Program-made: the position numbers and the translations under genes
The notes under the pieces: model-generated
The model's database searches: none
What the model saw: the letters and a program-made list of their open reading frames with translations, nothing else
Told to the model about the DNA's origin: nothing
NCBI GenBank assembly: GCA_031761405.1
Contig: JASEVX010000013.1
Coordinates: 36,132,694 to 36,196,693 of the forward strand
Direction: 5' to 3'
Length of the DNA stretch: 64,000 nt
Source of the DNA: Serripes groenlandicus
Taxonomy: Eukaryota; Mollusca; Bivalvia; Cardiida; Cardiidae
In this document: positions 1 through 10,934 of the stretch, one piece after another
Layout of the letters: the number at the start of each line of letters is the position of its first letter
Position numbering within the stretch: position 1 is the first letter of the stretch

Positions 1-329
1 TATCCAAAATTAGCCTTGTCCGCTCTCTAAGTTAAACAATTTCCATCTGATATTCACGAAACTTTGTGAATATGTATGTGTTTGTAATATTTAGGCCAAA
101 TCGTCGAAAGCACGTTTGGATTTTGGCTTTGAATTATCCTAAATTGGCGACAAATAACTGATTAAAAATATTATATTTTTCCAGAGTTATGGCTCGTTAG
201 CGAGCGTATATTGTAACAGTATGGCTATACCAGTCAGATGTTTTCACGTTTCAAAAGGATATATTTTTACCTATCTGATATAACATCAAACCTAAAAAGT
301 ACTTTAGTTTTATTTCATATCTTTTTTAG

Positions 330-522
330 GACAAAGGCTAGATCGGCAGCCAGTATAATCTTACGAGGAGCGAATGACTTCATGGTTGACGAGATGGAAC
401 GATCCATTCACGATGCTCTGTGTGTTGTCAGACGTGTCCTTGAGTCTCAAACGGTCGTGCCGGGAGGCGGAGCTGTAGAGGCAGCGTTGTCTATTTACCT
501 GGAAAATTATGCTACATCATTG
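330..522 (+). CDS. TCP1: TCP1 (CCT1, chaperonin CCT alpha subunit), internal exon
   Basis: This is an internal coding exon of the alpha subunit of the cytosolic chaperonin CCT/TRiC, which folds actin, tubulin and other proteins using ATP. The translation runs TKARSAASIILRGANDFM, then the invariant group II chaperonin segment VVPGGGAVEAALSIYLENYA, and is nearly collinear with CCT1 rather than other CCT subunits. The exon opens after a pyrimidine-rich tract ending TTTTTTAG at 328-329; its first base completes a split codon. It closes at a GT donor at 523 after ATSL. The upstream exons lie outside the window. The two later exons continue the same protein without loss, so the gene looks intact here. 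Identification is from recognised family sequence. Confidence 0.93.
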
Positions 523-572
523 GTACATATGTTGATTGCATTTATTCGATATAATGACACGGCTCTGGTTAA

Positions 573-802
573 TTAACCTTTTCCCTCATATAGACGCTTT
601 CTGACGCCTCTGCAGCAGACGGATTTTTGAAAACATAGTGACAAAAGAAGAAATTGCTCAAAACGAGCAATTTCTCCTTTGGTCACAATGTTTTCCACTT
701 TTAGTCATAGGTTATCCATTCAATTATAGAGATTTTCTATTTTTTGACAAAATATGTTCAAAGTCGTCTGCTACAGAATTGTCGTATGAGGGAAAGGGTT
801 AA
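573..802. mobile_element. TTAA-flanked palindromic MITE (piggyBac-like ends), copy 1
   Basis: The element begins TTAACCTTTTCCCTCATA and ends TATGAGGGAAAGGGTTAA, so it has inverted ends and TTAA at both boundaries. The centre is a hairpin in which AGAAATTGCTC pairs with GAGCAATTTCT. No coding capacity. TTAA duplication with CCC ends is characteristic of piggyBac-type transposition; assignment to that superfamily is inference. It lies in a TCP1 intron. Confidence 0.8.
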
Positions 803-1195
803 AGGGACGTTTTTGTCTCTGCTGTGGGCACCGTACTCAAAATAATCCTCTTACTGAGATAAAAAAAAATTGAGTTCTAACTGCAAAAGGGTTTTATTGA
901 GTAAAACAAGAGATATTGCCTGCGAAAGTGCCTATATACTTACAATCTTACAATCTTAGTCTATGAACTACACCGGTTTATAGCATATAAAGTCTTTGAA
1001 TGCTGACTGTTTTAAAATGGACTTGTCAAGCTTTGCATTCAGAAGATGCTTTAGCAGCTTCTAGGAACATCAAGATGAAAATGTTTTTTGAGCTGCCAAC
1101 AAGAACCTGGTCAGACATGGCAGCTGCCCAGGCTCTGCTTATTTTTCATATGTTCACCTTTATGTTTTCTTCAAAGCTGGGTGCTTCAGATTTGT

Positions 1196-1425
1196 TTAAC
1201 CCATTACTTTACACAGACGACATGTGACGCCTACTGTTGCAGACGACTTTTGAAAACATTGCAATAAAAGGTGAAATTGCTCAAAACAAGCAATTTCATC
1301 TTTTAATGCAATGTTTTCACCTCTTGATCAATATAAATCTTTCAGTTTTCTAGATTGGTGAAATTGTTTGTCTGATGATTGTCAAGCAGACGACCTACGA
1401 AAAGTCATGTGAAGTAATGGGTCAA
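1196..1425. mobile_element. TTAA MITE, diverged copy 2
   Basis: Same layout as the copy at 573-802: TTAACCCATTACTT at the left, AAGTAATGGGTCAA at the right (one TTAA mutated to TCAA), and a central GTGAAATTGCTC/GCAATTTCATC hairpin. Its ends have drifted together (CCCATTACTT instead of CCCTTTCCC), suggesting an older or distinct subfamily. Confidence 0.65.
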
Positions 1426-1488
1426 AGTGCAAGGGATATCAATTAATTTTAATTCTGGTCTATAAATGATTCTTTGTAGTAAAGAAAA

Positions 1489-1694
1489 TAAACCCTTTCC
1501 TATATATTGGAACAACTTATTGTAAAAGCATCTTGGCAAGAGCAGAATTGCACATTATGAGCACTTTCTCCTTTTGTAATAATGCTATCAACTATAGTAA
1601 CTATACTTTCATTTATAGAGATTTTTCCCATTTTTGAGCCATGATCCGAAATTTGTATGCTGCAGATTTGTTGTAAGTGGGAAAGTGTGGTTAA
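1489..1694. mobile_element. TTAA MITE, degenerate copy 3
   Basis: It starts TAAACCCTTTCC and ends GGGAAAGTGTGGTTAA, with a weak central hairpin (GCACATTATGAGCACTTTCTCC). Similar length and orientation of internal blocks to the other copies. Decayed. Confidence 0.55.
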
Positions 1695-1871
1695 TATGCA
1701 ACATATATAATGAGAGCTCTAAATAAGGAGTCATTGTGCATGACATGCATGTTTTTAAATGCCTTCTTTGACCCTATATCCCAATGTTATGTGTACATGT
1801 ACTCAAAAGAAGCTTTAAATAATTATATTAATTTGTGAAAAATTTGCTTATTTTAGAAAAACACTACCTCT

Positions 1872-2101
1872 TTAACCCTTTCTCTCATATCGACGCTTTC
1901 TGACGTCGCTGCAGAAGACAGCTTTTTGAAAACATGGCGACAAAAAAAGAAATTGCTCAAAACAAGCAATTTCTCCTTTTGTCACAATGTTTTCCGCTTT
2001 GAGTCATAGGTTATCTGTTCAATTACAGAGATATTCCGTTTTTTGACAAAATATGTTCAAAGCTGTCTGCTGCAGAATTGTCGTATAAGGGAAAGGGTTA
2101 A
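1872..2101. mobile_element. TTAA MITE, copy 4 (well preserved)
   Basis: It begins TTAACCCTTTCTCTCATA and ends TATAAGGGAAAGGGTTAA. The interior is closely similar to copy 1, including the AGAAATTGCTC/GAGCAATTTCT hairpin and the AGTCATAGGTTATC block. The same size as copy 1 (230 bases). Confidence 0.8.
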
Positions 2102-2215
2102 ATGGTATTATGTTACACCATCATAGGCTTTGGTTGGATAATTAGAGATATTGTGGGGGGGGAAGCAGTCCTTATCTGGACCTCTGTAAAATAATATTTT
2201 TGTATATAAATGCAG

Positions 2216-2379
2216 GGTTCCAGAGAACAGTTGGCAATAGCAGAGTTTGCACGATCATTGTTAGTTATCCCCAAACAGCTGGCTGTGAACGCAGCCCAGG
2301 ATTCTACAGATCTGGTTGCCAAGTTACGCGCCTACCACAACATGTCTCAGGTGCAACAGGAACACAGGGATATGAGATG
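2216..2379 (+). CDS. TCP1: TCP1 (CCT1) penultimate coding exon
   Basis: This exon continues directly from the previous TCP1 exon. The acceptor is TGCAG ending at 2215, and the translation is GSREQLAIAEFARSLLVIPK, then AVNAAQDSTDLVAKLRAYHN, ending at the first two bases of a Trp codon before the GT donor at 2380. These residues cover the end of the intermediate domain and return into the equatorial ATP-binding domain of the chaperonin; the NAAQDSTDLVAKLR block is highly conserved in CCT1. The preceding intron (523-2215) contains four TTAA-type MITEs. Confidence 0.93.
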
Positions 2380-2408
2380 GTAAGAGAAAGTCATCGCTCT
2401 AGATGTCC

Positions 2409-2537
2409 TTAACCCTTTCCCACTTGAAAATGGATTTTGATGCATCTACAGAAGGCATCTTTTGAATGCATTGTGGGAAATGAGTAATTATTCATAATGA
2501 GAATTTCTCCTTCACGGTTCACCCACAATGTTTTTAA
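2409..2537. mobile_element. TTAA MITE, truncated copy 5
   Basis: Only the left half is present: TTAACCCTTTCCCACTTG, a GCATCTACAGAAGGCATC block and part of the central hairpin up to CCACAATG. It then stops at the start of the CCAGGTTTTC element. Confidence 0.6.
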
Positions 2538-3723
2538 CCAGGTTTTCCGAAGGAAAAATCTGGTTATTAGTTTGGCGCGGGCGTCAACTTTCCTTGTCCG
2601 GACCTCATCTTTGCCGTGCATAGAGATATTTTCAAATAACTTGGCACAAACATGCACCATATCATGACGATGTGCCAAATGCAAAAAAAGATTCTGTAGA
2701 TTCAAGGTCAAGGTCACAGTGATAAGAAATATACTTTAATTGAACTTTTCTTGTCCGGACCATAACTTTGTCATGCAGAGATATTTTCAAATAACTTGGC
2801 ACAAACATGGACCATATCAAGACGATGTGCCAAATGCAAAAAAAAATCTGTAGATTCAAGGTCAAGGTCACAATGATAAAAAATAGACTTAATTGAACTT
2901 TTCTTGTCCGGACCATAACTGTGCCATGCATAGAGATATTTTCAAATAATTTGGCACAAACATGCAACATATCAAGACGATGTGCCAAATGCAAAAAAAA
3001 ACCTGTAGATTCAAGGTCAAGGTCACAGTGATAAGAAATAGACTTTAATTGAACTTTTCTTGTCCGGACCATAACTGTGTCATGCAGAGATATTTTCAAA
3101 TAACTTGGCACAAATATGAACTATATCAATATGATGTGTCACATGCAAAACTTTTGTCTGTAGCTTCAAGGTCAAGGTCACAGTGACAACAAATAGATAT
3201 CAGTTAAACTTTTCTTGTCCGGACAATAACTCTTTTTCTTCCATAGAGATATTTTCAAATAGCTTGGAACAGATATACACCATATCAAGACGCTGTGTCA
3301 TATGCACAATTTATGTGTTTAGCTTCCAGGTCAAGGTCACAGTGACAGAAAATATACTTTACTTTAACTTTTTTTGTTCAGACCATAACTTTACCATGCA
3401 TATAGATATTTTCAAATAACTTCGCGCAAATATGCTCAATATTAAATAACTTGGCAATTTAAAAGAATATAGCATAGATATGCATTATATCAATACAATG
3501 TGTTGCATATAAATATTTTATCTATAGCTTCTAAGACAATGTGTTGCATATAAATAATTTATCCGTAGCTTCTAGATTAGCTTCAAGGTTTTCCCTTATG
3601 ATTATTCATCAATAGAAATATTCCCTGTTACTTGAATTACTAGCTTTGATTAACTATTAACAGAAAGATTTGACAGATCTGTTAATTCTTAATCAAACGC
3701 CTTCCATTATAGAAAACCTGGTT
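2538..3723. mobile_element. Non-autonomous element carrying six ~155-bp tandem units
   Basis: The segment is bounded by inverted ends CCAGGTTTTC (2538) and GAAAACCTGG (3712). Inside are about six tandem units of ~155 bp, each with CTTGTCCGGACCATAACT, ATATTTTCAAATA, TTGGCACAAA, GACGATGTGCCAAATGC and TTCAAGGTCAAGGTCACA. Unit starts lie near 2594, 2751, 2903, 3060, 3214 and 3372; the last is degenerate. Open frames on the minus strand here are by-products of the repeat, not genes. This monomer type is common in bivalve genomes. Confidence 0.75.
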
Positions 3724-3825
3724 TCATGGAATTTCCATGTCTTGTTAACTATTTGATAGTTAAATTTTCTGCTAATTAGTTGTGTTCAACTCCTTATTTA
3801 ATCTCCACTCCAAACCCTTTAACCC

Positions 3826-4391
3826 TTTCCCACATACTTGTTGGCTGATTTTCAAAAAAAATTGTAGAAATGTTCCTTGGATGACCCTCTATCAGATTCC
3901 TTCAAGCTATATTGATTGGTAGAAAAACATGGCCGCCATGAAGCGGGGCTATTTTGCCTAATATGGCTTCAGTGAAAACTTAAAATGTTCTCCGACGAAA
4001 GTGTCGGGCTGATTTTCAAATAATTTTGTAGAAATGTTTCTAGGGTGAGCCTCTATCAAATTCCTTCAAGCCATGTTGATTGGTCGAAAAACATGGTCGC
4101 CAGAGAGCGGGGCTATTTTTTTGCCTTATATGACTTAAGTGAAAACGTTACTTGGGTGACCCTCTATCAGATTCCTTCTAGCCATGTTGATTGGTAGAAA
4201 AACATGGCCACCAGGGGGGCAGGGCTGTTTTGCCTTATATTGTAGAAATGTTCCTTTGGTGACTATCAAATTCCCCCAAGCCATGTTGATTGGTCAAAAA
4301 ACATGGCCTCCAGGGGGTGGGACCTGTTTGGAGATTTAATGTTTGCCTAATGGCCGTGGAGCTATACTGGCCCTCTTGGGCCTCTTGTATT
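3826..4391. repeat. GGCCC-hairpin repeat family with ~160-bp internal units
   Basis: The block repeats TTGTAGAAATGTTCCTTGG, CCTCTATCAGATTCCTTCA, CATGTTGATTGGT and ACATGGCCGCCAG several times and ends in TGGCCCTCTTGGGCCTCTTG. The same unit recurs at 6065-7173, 58980-59350, 59783-60300, 62538-63007 and 63588-64000. No coding capacity. Confidence 0.7.
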
Positions 4392-4553
4392 AACTTACCT
4401 GACCACAAAATGAGTTAATGTGGTTGACCATGTGGTTTGCATGACAAATAACATTAAACAAGGTTTCTCTATATAGTCCCAACTCAATAATATTCGCAAT
4501 CCACTGGTAACAAATGAAATAAACAATAAACAATACTTTTGGAAATATTTCAG

Positions 4554-4758
4554 GGTTGGTTTGGATTTAGCAAATGGAGTGGTCCGTGACAACAAGAAGG
4601 CAGGAGTATTAGAACCAGCCATGTCTAAAATAAAATCTCTGAAATTCGCCACCGAAGCTGCAATAACCATTCTCCGTATAGACGACATGATCAAACTAGC
4701 ACCAGAACAGAAGGATCAAAATAATTACCAAAATGCTGTGAGATCTGGACAGTTATAG
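4554..4758 (+). CDS. TCP1: TCP1 (CCT1) terminal coding exon with stop codon
   Basis: This is the last coding exon. The acceptor is ATATTTCAG ending at 4553; the first G completes the split Trp codon. The protein reads VGLDLANG, then KSLKFATEAAITILRIDDMI, the conserved C-terminal equatorial helix that helps close the ATP pocket, and ends in NAVRSGQL plus TAG (4756-4758). The three exons together give 186 residues, roughly the C-terminal third of a CCT1 subunit. The 2.2-kb intron before it (2380-4553) holds a truncated TTAA MITE, a 155-bp tandem-repeat element and a GGCCC-hairpin repeat. Confidence 0.93.
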
Positions 4759-5275
4759 ACTGGATACCGTTATTGTAGAATTTATAAATTATTTGAACAA
4801 ATGTGCTTTATTATGTAATCTGTATCACTGTTCCAAAGCAACTGTATGTCTGATATCATTGAAGTGAGAGCATATATCAGTTGATATGGATACCCCCCTG
4901 ACTTAGGTCAAAGTGTGTATGGCATTGCCTTTGAATTCTTAATGAAAAAACCTTAAGCAGTAGTTGAAAAGAATTGCCAGACTTGAGAGAATTCCTTTTG
5001 CCAGTGACGGCATGAATTCAGCTAGATAAGGGATTACAACACGATGGAACAACAGTGGAGGTCAATTAACAGCAGATATTTGTTCTGATCACCTTGAATG
5101 TGTAGTGGGTAGAGAGAACGCCATGGTTCAAAACCCGATAAGAGTCAAAGAAGGCTTTTAGAATGGCTTCCCTCCGTTGTGCTCACATTTATTTATTTCC
5201 TGTTTCTCCCTATCATCAAACTGGAACAATACAATTCTTTTTGTAATGCAAATAAAATTTTCTAATTAAAGACAT
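4759..5275 (+). other. TCP1: TCP1 3' untranslated region with polyadenylation signal
   Basis: No reading frame continues after the TAG at 4756-4758. A canonical AATAAA lies at 5251-5256, embedded in AT-rich sequence, and is the first strong polyadenylation signal downstream. Cleavage about 15-25 bases later would give a 3' UTR of about 0.5 kb. The exact end cannot be read from the sequence. Confidence 0.6.
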
Positions 5276-5365
5276 GATTTAAGTGTTCGTTTAGTTATTT
5301 CGTTTACAATTTAAATGACAAACTTGAAATCCTTTGCCGTTGATTATGTTCCTCATTTTTTTTCG

Positions 5366-6064
5366 ACAAGAGCATAAAGTCGCCGCTTCATCTGTCCGTC
5401 AGTCCTGCTTTTGTCCGGACTATTTCACAGCAACTATCCGGCTTGAATTCAATGACGGCTCACTAACAAGAGGTGATGTCCATGTATATTATCGCCATGT
5501 TCTGGTTCGATGATGTTTCACAGAGTTATTAACATTTTAATGTCTATATAGTATTATATATGACGATTATTGTCATGGCTATTTTTCAGCAACCACTTGT
5601 CAGAATTAAATGATACTTTCTGGGAAGCTTCACTTACCAGAAGAGATGTGCATATTATCAACATGTTCCGCCAGCTGAATTATTTTTCGCATAATAATGG
5701 CCCTTTTAATTTATATATCGTATGATATAAGACCATTCATATGATGGCTATTTCTCAGCAACCACCAGTCGGTACTCAATGACACTTACTGGGAAGCTTC
5801 ACTATAACCAAAAGAGATGTGCATTTTATCACCATGTTCCGGCTGATTGAATTTTAGCTCGATTATTCTAAGAAAATGAGAGCCATTCTACTCGTCACTG
5901 GCGTCTGTGTCACTCCCTGGTTAAGGTACATATATTTCACCATAGCTCAGTTACTACTCGATGTATTGCGTTGACACTTTCTACAATGCTTTCCAACTAT
6001 CACACCTATGTAAATAATCGAGTTAAATATTCTATCCTGCATTTAATGCAAGTTATGGCCCTTT
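5366..6064. repeat. Interspersed repeat with ~170-bp internal units
   Basis: It starts CGACAAGAGCATAAAGTCGCC and has three degenerate internal units around GCAACCA, GGGAAGCTTCACT, AAGAGATGTGCATATTATCA and CATGTTCCGG, near 5425, 5595 and 5760. The right part grades into AGCTCGATTATTC. No gene is visible between 5276 and 6064. Confidence 0.6.
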
Positions 6065-7173
6065 TTTAGCTCGCCTGTGCACGAAGTGCTCAAGGTGAGT
6101 TATTGTGATCGCCCTATGTCCGTCGTCCGTCAACATTTTCTCCTCTGTAACCGGTGGGTCAACTGGGATGAAACTTCACAGAAAGCATCCTCTCAATGTC
6201 CTCACCAGAATTCCTTGAAATTTTTGGGATCCATGCAGAATTCTGGTTTCCATGGCAACGAAATGAAAAAAACTTCAAAATTCTTAAAATATCTATTTTG
6301 CCTTATATGGCTATAGTGCAAACTTAAAAAATCTTCTCCAAAAGTGTCGGGCCGATTTTCAAATAATTTTGTAGAAATGTTCCTTGGGTGACCCTCTATC
6401 AGATTCCTTCAAGCCATGTTGATTGGTCAAAAACATGGCCGCCAGGGGGCGGGGCTATTTTGCCTTTTATGGTTATAGTGAAAATTTAAAAAATCTTCAA
6501 CATCTTCTCCTCAGTAACCAGTGGGTCAATTGGGATAAAACTTCACAGAAAGCATCCTCTCAATGACCTCACCAGAATTTCTTCAAATTGTTGGGATCCA
6601 TGCAGAATTCTGCTTTCCATGGCAAAGAAACGAAAAAAACTTCAAAATTCTTCTTCTCCCAAACTGGTTGGCAGATTTTGAACTTATTTTGTAGAAATGT
6701 GTCTTGGGTGACTATCAGATTCCTTGAAGCCATGTTGATTGGTCGAAAATCACGGCCGCCAGGGGGGGGGGCGGGGCTATTTTGCCTTATATAGCTATAG
6801 TGCAAACTTAAAAAATCTTCTCCTCCAAAAGTGTCGGGTCGATTTTCAAATAATTTTGTAGAAATGTTCCTTGGATGACCCTCTATCAGATTCCTTCAAG
6901 CCATGTTGATTGGTCAAAAATCATGGCCGCCAGGTAGCGGGGTTATTTTGCCTTTTATGGCTAAAGTGAAAACTTAAAAAATCTTCTCCTCCAAAAGTGT
7001 CAGGCCGATTTTCAAATAAATTTGTAGAAATGTTTCTAGGGTGACCCTCTATCAGATTCCTTCAAGCCAAGTTGATTGGTTGGAAACTATGCCCGCCAGA
7101 TGGCGGGGCTTATATAGCTAAAGTGAAAAAAAAAATCAGGTGAGCGATTCCAGGGCCGTCATGGCCCTCTTGT
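6065..7173 (+). mobile_element. TTTTTAGCTC...GGCCCTCTTGTTT element, longest copy
   Basis: The left end is TTTTTAGCTCGCCTGTGCACGAAGTGCTCAAGG; the right end is a hairpin GGGCC-GTCAT-GGCCC followed by TCTTGTTTA. Between them are several ~160-190-bp units of the kind seen at 3826-4391. A 3' hairpin just before the end is reminiscent of Helitron termini, but the end is not CTRR, so classification is left open. No protein-coding capacity. Confidence 0.7.
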
Positions 7174-7221
7174 TTACTTATAAATTATGGTTAAAGTTTT
7201 GCATGCATATCTCGGTAACTA

Positions 7222-7403
7222 CTTGATTGCATTGAGATAGAAAATCTCCATAATTGAATGGATAACCTATGACTAAAAGTGGAAAACATTGTGGCAAAAG
7301 GAGAAATTGCACGTTTTGTGCAATTTCTTCCTTTGTCACTATGTTTTCAAAAAGATGTCTGCTGCAGAGGCGCCCGAAAGCGTTTAATAAGGGAAAGAGT
7401 TAA
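7222..7403. mobile_element. TTAA MITE, left-truncated copy
   Basis: The central hairpin GAGAAATTGCACGTTTTGTGCAATTTCTTCC, the TCTGCTGCAGAGGCGCCC block and the terminal GGGAAAGAGTTAA are present; the left terminus is missing. Confidence 0.6.
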
Positions 7404-8147
7404 CAATAATGTTTTGGTTGTGTTGATGTTTATATTCAGCTTATATATAAATATGTGTCCATAACATTGGAGGTGTGTTCTGAAATGGCATTGTATAGTT
7501 ACTTGTTGCATACTTTCATTCATCTTGACAAGCCGGCAAAGGTTAATGAACGAAATAGCCTTGGCTAGCGAAGATGACTTTCATTGTGGTCGGTTCACTT
7601 TGCACTACTGGAAGACGTTGGCACGATTTTATTATCACAACCCGAGTCGATTGGTGATCTTGTCTTGACCGTTGATAAGTTCGTGCAATGATTCCGTATA
7701 ATAAACATGCTCGGGACGGATCACTGTTTCCATGTAAACAATCATGAAATGCAGATTGAATGTTATCCATTACCGTTCTTGTTCTCTCTCTACTTACTAA
7801 GGTAGACAAATCGTGAACAAAAATATCTCGGACTGACCAATAAGCAGATTTTAATTACTTTACCCATTTGAAACTTATTGAAGACAAAAAAGAACATTTG
7901 AAAAATGATATTGATACAATGTTAAAACGTTGTCGGAAAAGGAGAAATTGCTTGTTCTGAGCAATTTCTGGTTTTGCCACAATGTTTTCCAAAGTCATCT
8001 ACTGCAGATATGGCCCCTGATACAAAAATAGATACAATCTATATTATTGAGAAGTGGATTAACCTGATACAAAATAGAAACGGTATATATTATAAAGAAG
8101 TTGATTAATCCATTACCTGAAAAACATGGAGACAAATGGAAATACTG

Positions 8148-8348
8148 TTAACCATTTCAACATTCACATGCCTCTGCAGCAGACGATACTTTAAAACATT
8201 GTGGCGAGACGAAAATTAATAAGCAATTTCTTCAATTTATAATGTTTCCATCTTAATTCAATAAATGTCCTTTCATTTACCAATATTTTCAACACATTTG
8301 CCTACATGTTTTCACAATCGTCTGTTGCAGATATGTGGGAAAAGGTTA
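8148..8348. mobile_element. TTAA MITE, diverged copy
   Basis: It starts TTAACCATTTCAACATTCACA and ends GTGGGAAAAGGTTAC. It retains GCCTCTGCAGCAGACGA and the mirrored TCGTCTGTTGCAGATA. A central fragment of another copy (AAAAGGAGAAATTGCTTG...) lies just upstream at about 7918-8020. Confidence 0.5.
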
Positions 8349-8682
8349 CTCTGTAGAAACACTTTTATAAACGACCGTTTGTGTATTCTATCTACTTGAT
8401 ACTTGATTGTAAAGGCCAGAAGTGTGTCTGAAACTCGCTTTGTTCGACAACCAGTGGGTCTGTAAGCCAAACAATAAGGTTGGTCCAAGCCGTCATCACC
8501 GATAAATCCTATGTCGAGTACCGTCACTCCTCACCACGTGTATACTATTATTATCTGACCCACATACCATAAAGTTATCATATGAGTCGAACAACAAACC
8601 CAAGACTGTCTAGCTGACTGTCGGACTACGAATACAGCTTATTGCCAGTACTATCTATACACAATACACCATCTTTAGAGTA

Positions 8683-8884
8683 TTAACCCTTTCTCTCATA
8701 CAACAATTATGCAGCAGACGTCTTTGAACATATTTTGTCAAAAAATAGAAAATCTCCATAGTTGAATGGATAACCTATGACAAAAAGTGGAAAACATTGT
8801 GACAAAAGGAGAAATTGCATGTTTTGTGCAATTTCTTCTTTTGTCACTATGTTTTCAAAAAGTCGTCTGCTGCAGAAGCGTTAA
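8683..8884. mobile_element. TTAA MITE inserted in the TRIM-like pseudogene
   Basis: It runs from TTAACCCTTTCTCTCATAC to GTCTGCTGCAGAAGCGTTAA. The right terminus has lost its usual CCC end, but TTAA is still present. The TTAA at 8881-8884 lies in the sequence coding for ...DRIFVN on the minus strand, so the element terminates the reading frame of the TRIM-like gene. Confidence 0.65.
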
Positions 8885-10580
8885 CAAAGATTCTGTCCCC
8901 GGAACTGTTCACGGCCAAATAATAAAGATATCCCTGACTAATGTTAACACCATGCATCGTAATGATCTTTTCTATTCCCACATTTCCATTGTCCTCATGA
9001 CAACTGAGATATAGTGTTTCGTTTTTACAGTCAATTCCCCCAAATGTCATTCCGACATAAATACTTTTACCCTTCACAATGTTCTTCGAATTATTATACC
9101 CCCCACAAACAAGTTTATTTTTGAGGAGGGGGGGGGGGGGGGGGATCACCATGTCCGTCCGTTCATCTATCTGTCTGTCTGTCTGTCTGTCCATGTGTCT
9201 TGTAAGCGCAACTCCTCCTTAACGGCTGGACCGTTTCTGATGAAACTTTACACAGTTGCAGTACACAACCTGAGGATGTGCATGACGTAAGATTATCCCG
9301 GTCGAAAATATATCTATCCGTCCATATGTCTTTTTAGCGCGGGACGGGGGGTATCCTTTTGTGAGTTCACTCACAATTCTAGTTTTCGATCTGGATACTT
9401 TTTGAATCTGGTTCAGTCACGATGACATCGGCCGTAGACACAACCGCAACACCCCAGACACGGGATCCAGTGTTCAGTTCGTTCCTCATTTAAAGGTCTT
9501 TTGTTAAGACTTTGACAGTTTTATTACCGAAATTACAAATGACTAATTTCCCGTCTGGTATAAATGCATATCCTGTGTTTCCATTGGTTCCTGTATTAAC
9601 AGTCGTTTTGTTTGTCGTAGGGGTTATTTCCTGGAAACAAAGCTGATGTTCTCGTACTTTAAGGGTGTCAGGTTTACTGATCTGTTTCTCTTTTACTTCC
9701 AGTTTGCCCATTAAAGCTATTTCTGACATTAAGGCCACGAGTTTTTCAGACTGCTGGAACTCTAACGTAACCGGCTTTCCTTGTTTTAGAAGGTCTTTTT
9801 CATTTCTATACTGTCATCAATGTTTACTTTTTCTTTCATCATGAGGACACATGACGCATCTTCAATATATCCTGCCCGAGGGTTTCAACCGAGTTCACGA
9901 ATTATTGCATATTATTGCATCTGTTTGTTGATCTCAACTACTGTTTTATAATCCCCTTCCTTTTCAGCAAGAAGCTGTTTTTCTTTGTTTGCTATCTTGT
10001 CTTCCATATCTTTCGTCAGTTTTTACGCCCAAGAAATGATTTGTAGTTTGACTCTCTTTACTTGTTGAATAAATATTCTGGAGCAATCTTGTATCAAACA
10101 TTTTTCTTTTTCTCTTGAATCTTTAATTTCTTTTATCTCGGATAATAACACCTTGGATTTCTCAATATAGAGAGACACATCTTTATTTATCTTTGCTTCT
10201 TTCGTGACTTTCTTAAGGGTCTTGGTGTTACATTTTCTGTGGTTCGCTGATTTACACGCACGGCACACAGGTAAGTCATGGTTGACGCAGAACTGTGTAC
10301 GGGTTTCTGTACGGTGGATGTCACAGACCATTATTGACGAAATCAATGCCTTCTGTTTTATCGACAATCTTTGTGACTCCTTAAATGGATTAAGCTCATG
10401 ATCACGCGATGCTTTAATACTTCGATGGTATTTATGAGTGGCATAAATACTCTAAACACACCTGGCAGTATTCTCCTCCTAGTTTTTTTCACACCTCTGA
10501 AAGGACAAGGGTCGCACATCTTAGTCGGATCTTCATCTGACAGGGTTGTGGATTTGCTTTGGCCATTTCAATTCAACCTG
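8884..10580 (-). pseudogene. TRIM/B-box-like protein pseudogene (B-box pair, coiled coil, beta-propeller-like tail)
   Basis: Read on the minus strand, the decayed frame encodes a first zinc-binding box (CDPC ... YCQVCLEYLCHS ... HKYHRS ... DHEL, about 10555-10375), a B-box2 (CDIHRTETRTQFCVNHDLPV, then CRACKSANHRKC, about 10335-10220), a charged coiled coil (10200-9740) and a C-terminal tail with GYAFIPDGKLVICNFGN and GYLYYLAVNSSGDRIFV, typical of the NHL-like propeller in molluscan TRIM-type proteins. It is broken: frameshifts near the start, in a poly-A tract and at ...LCHS/HKYH; a stop after ...IISWA (about 10023); further stops and a shift around 9900-9800; another stop after VLTKDL (9490). 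A dispersed repeat interrupts it at about 9099-9383 and a TTAA MITE ends it at 8884. Such proteins bind RNA or act as E3 ligases; no RING is seen here. Pseudogene status is firm; subfamily is not. Confidence 0.8.
9099..9383. mobile_element. Dispersed repeat with 17-G run, inserted in the TRIM-like pseudogene
   Basis: It starts near ACAAGTTTATTTTTGAGGA, then a run of 17 G (9128-9144), CCATGTCCGTCCGTTC, a TCTG microsatellite, GTAAGCGCAACTCCTCC, GGCTGGACCGTTTCTGATG and AAACTTTACACAGTTG. It splits the minus-strand coding remnant: SKSIQIEN lies on one side and NNSKNIVKGKSIYVG on the other. Boundaries are approximate. Confidence 0.6.
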
Positions 10581-10934
10581 TGAAATAAAGAAGAGTGTTA
10601 TGTTTATAAGGACGATAACTTAATCAAATACAGAAATACACCAAAGAGACAATTAACGAGCGTTTGTTTGTGGACGAACAGTCAATGCCTTGTGTGTTTT
10701 TGATGCTATTGCGATGTTTTATGACCGACATCAATGTCAATATTAATAAGATATAGATGATAAGATGATAACTGGTTAAACAGCACAGACTGTCAGTACG
10801 TGCGCAATAATTCAGGTGAATCTGGATCGACACTTTTCCAATTCTTTTGATCCTTTTCACACACACGGCACTCTATTTTTATATATTATATAATACAAGA
10901 TAAAAAAATGTATGTTAGTTGAGTTTCTGTCGTT

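Noticed and set aside
2662..3111. A 149-codon minus-strand frame
   Set aside because: It reads through the 155-bp tandem units, repeating the same peptide with the unit period; it is a by-product of the repeat.
6065..7173. A firm Helitron call for the TTTTTAGCTC element
   Set aside because: The hairpin near the end fits, but the terminus is not CTRR and the 5' end is not a clear TC, so only a resemblance is noted.
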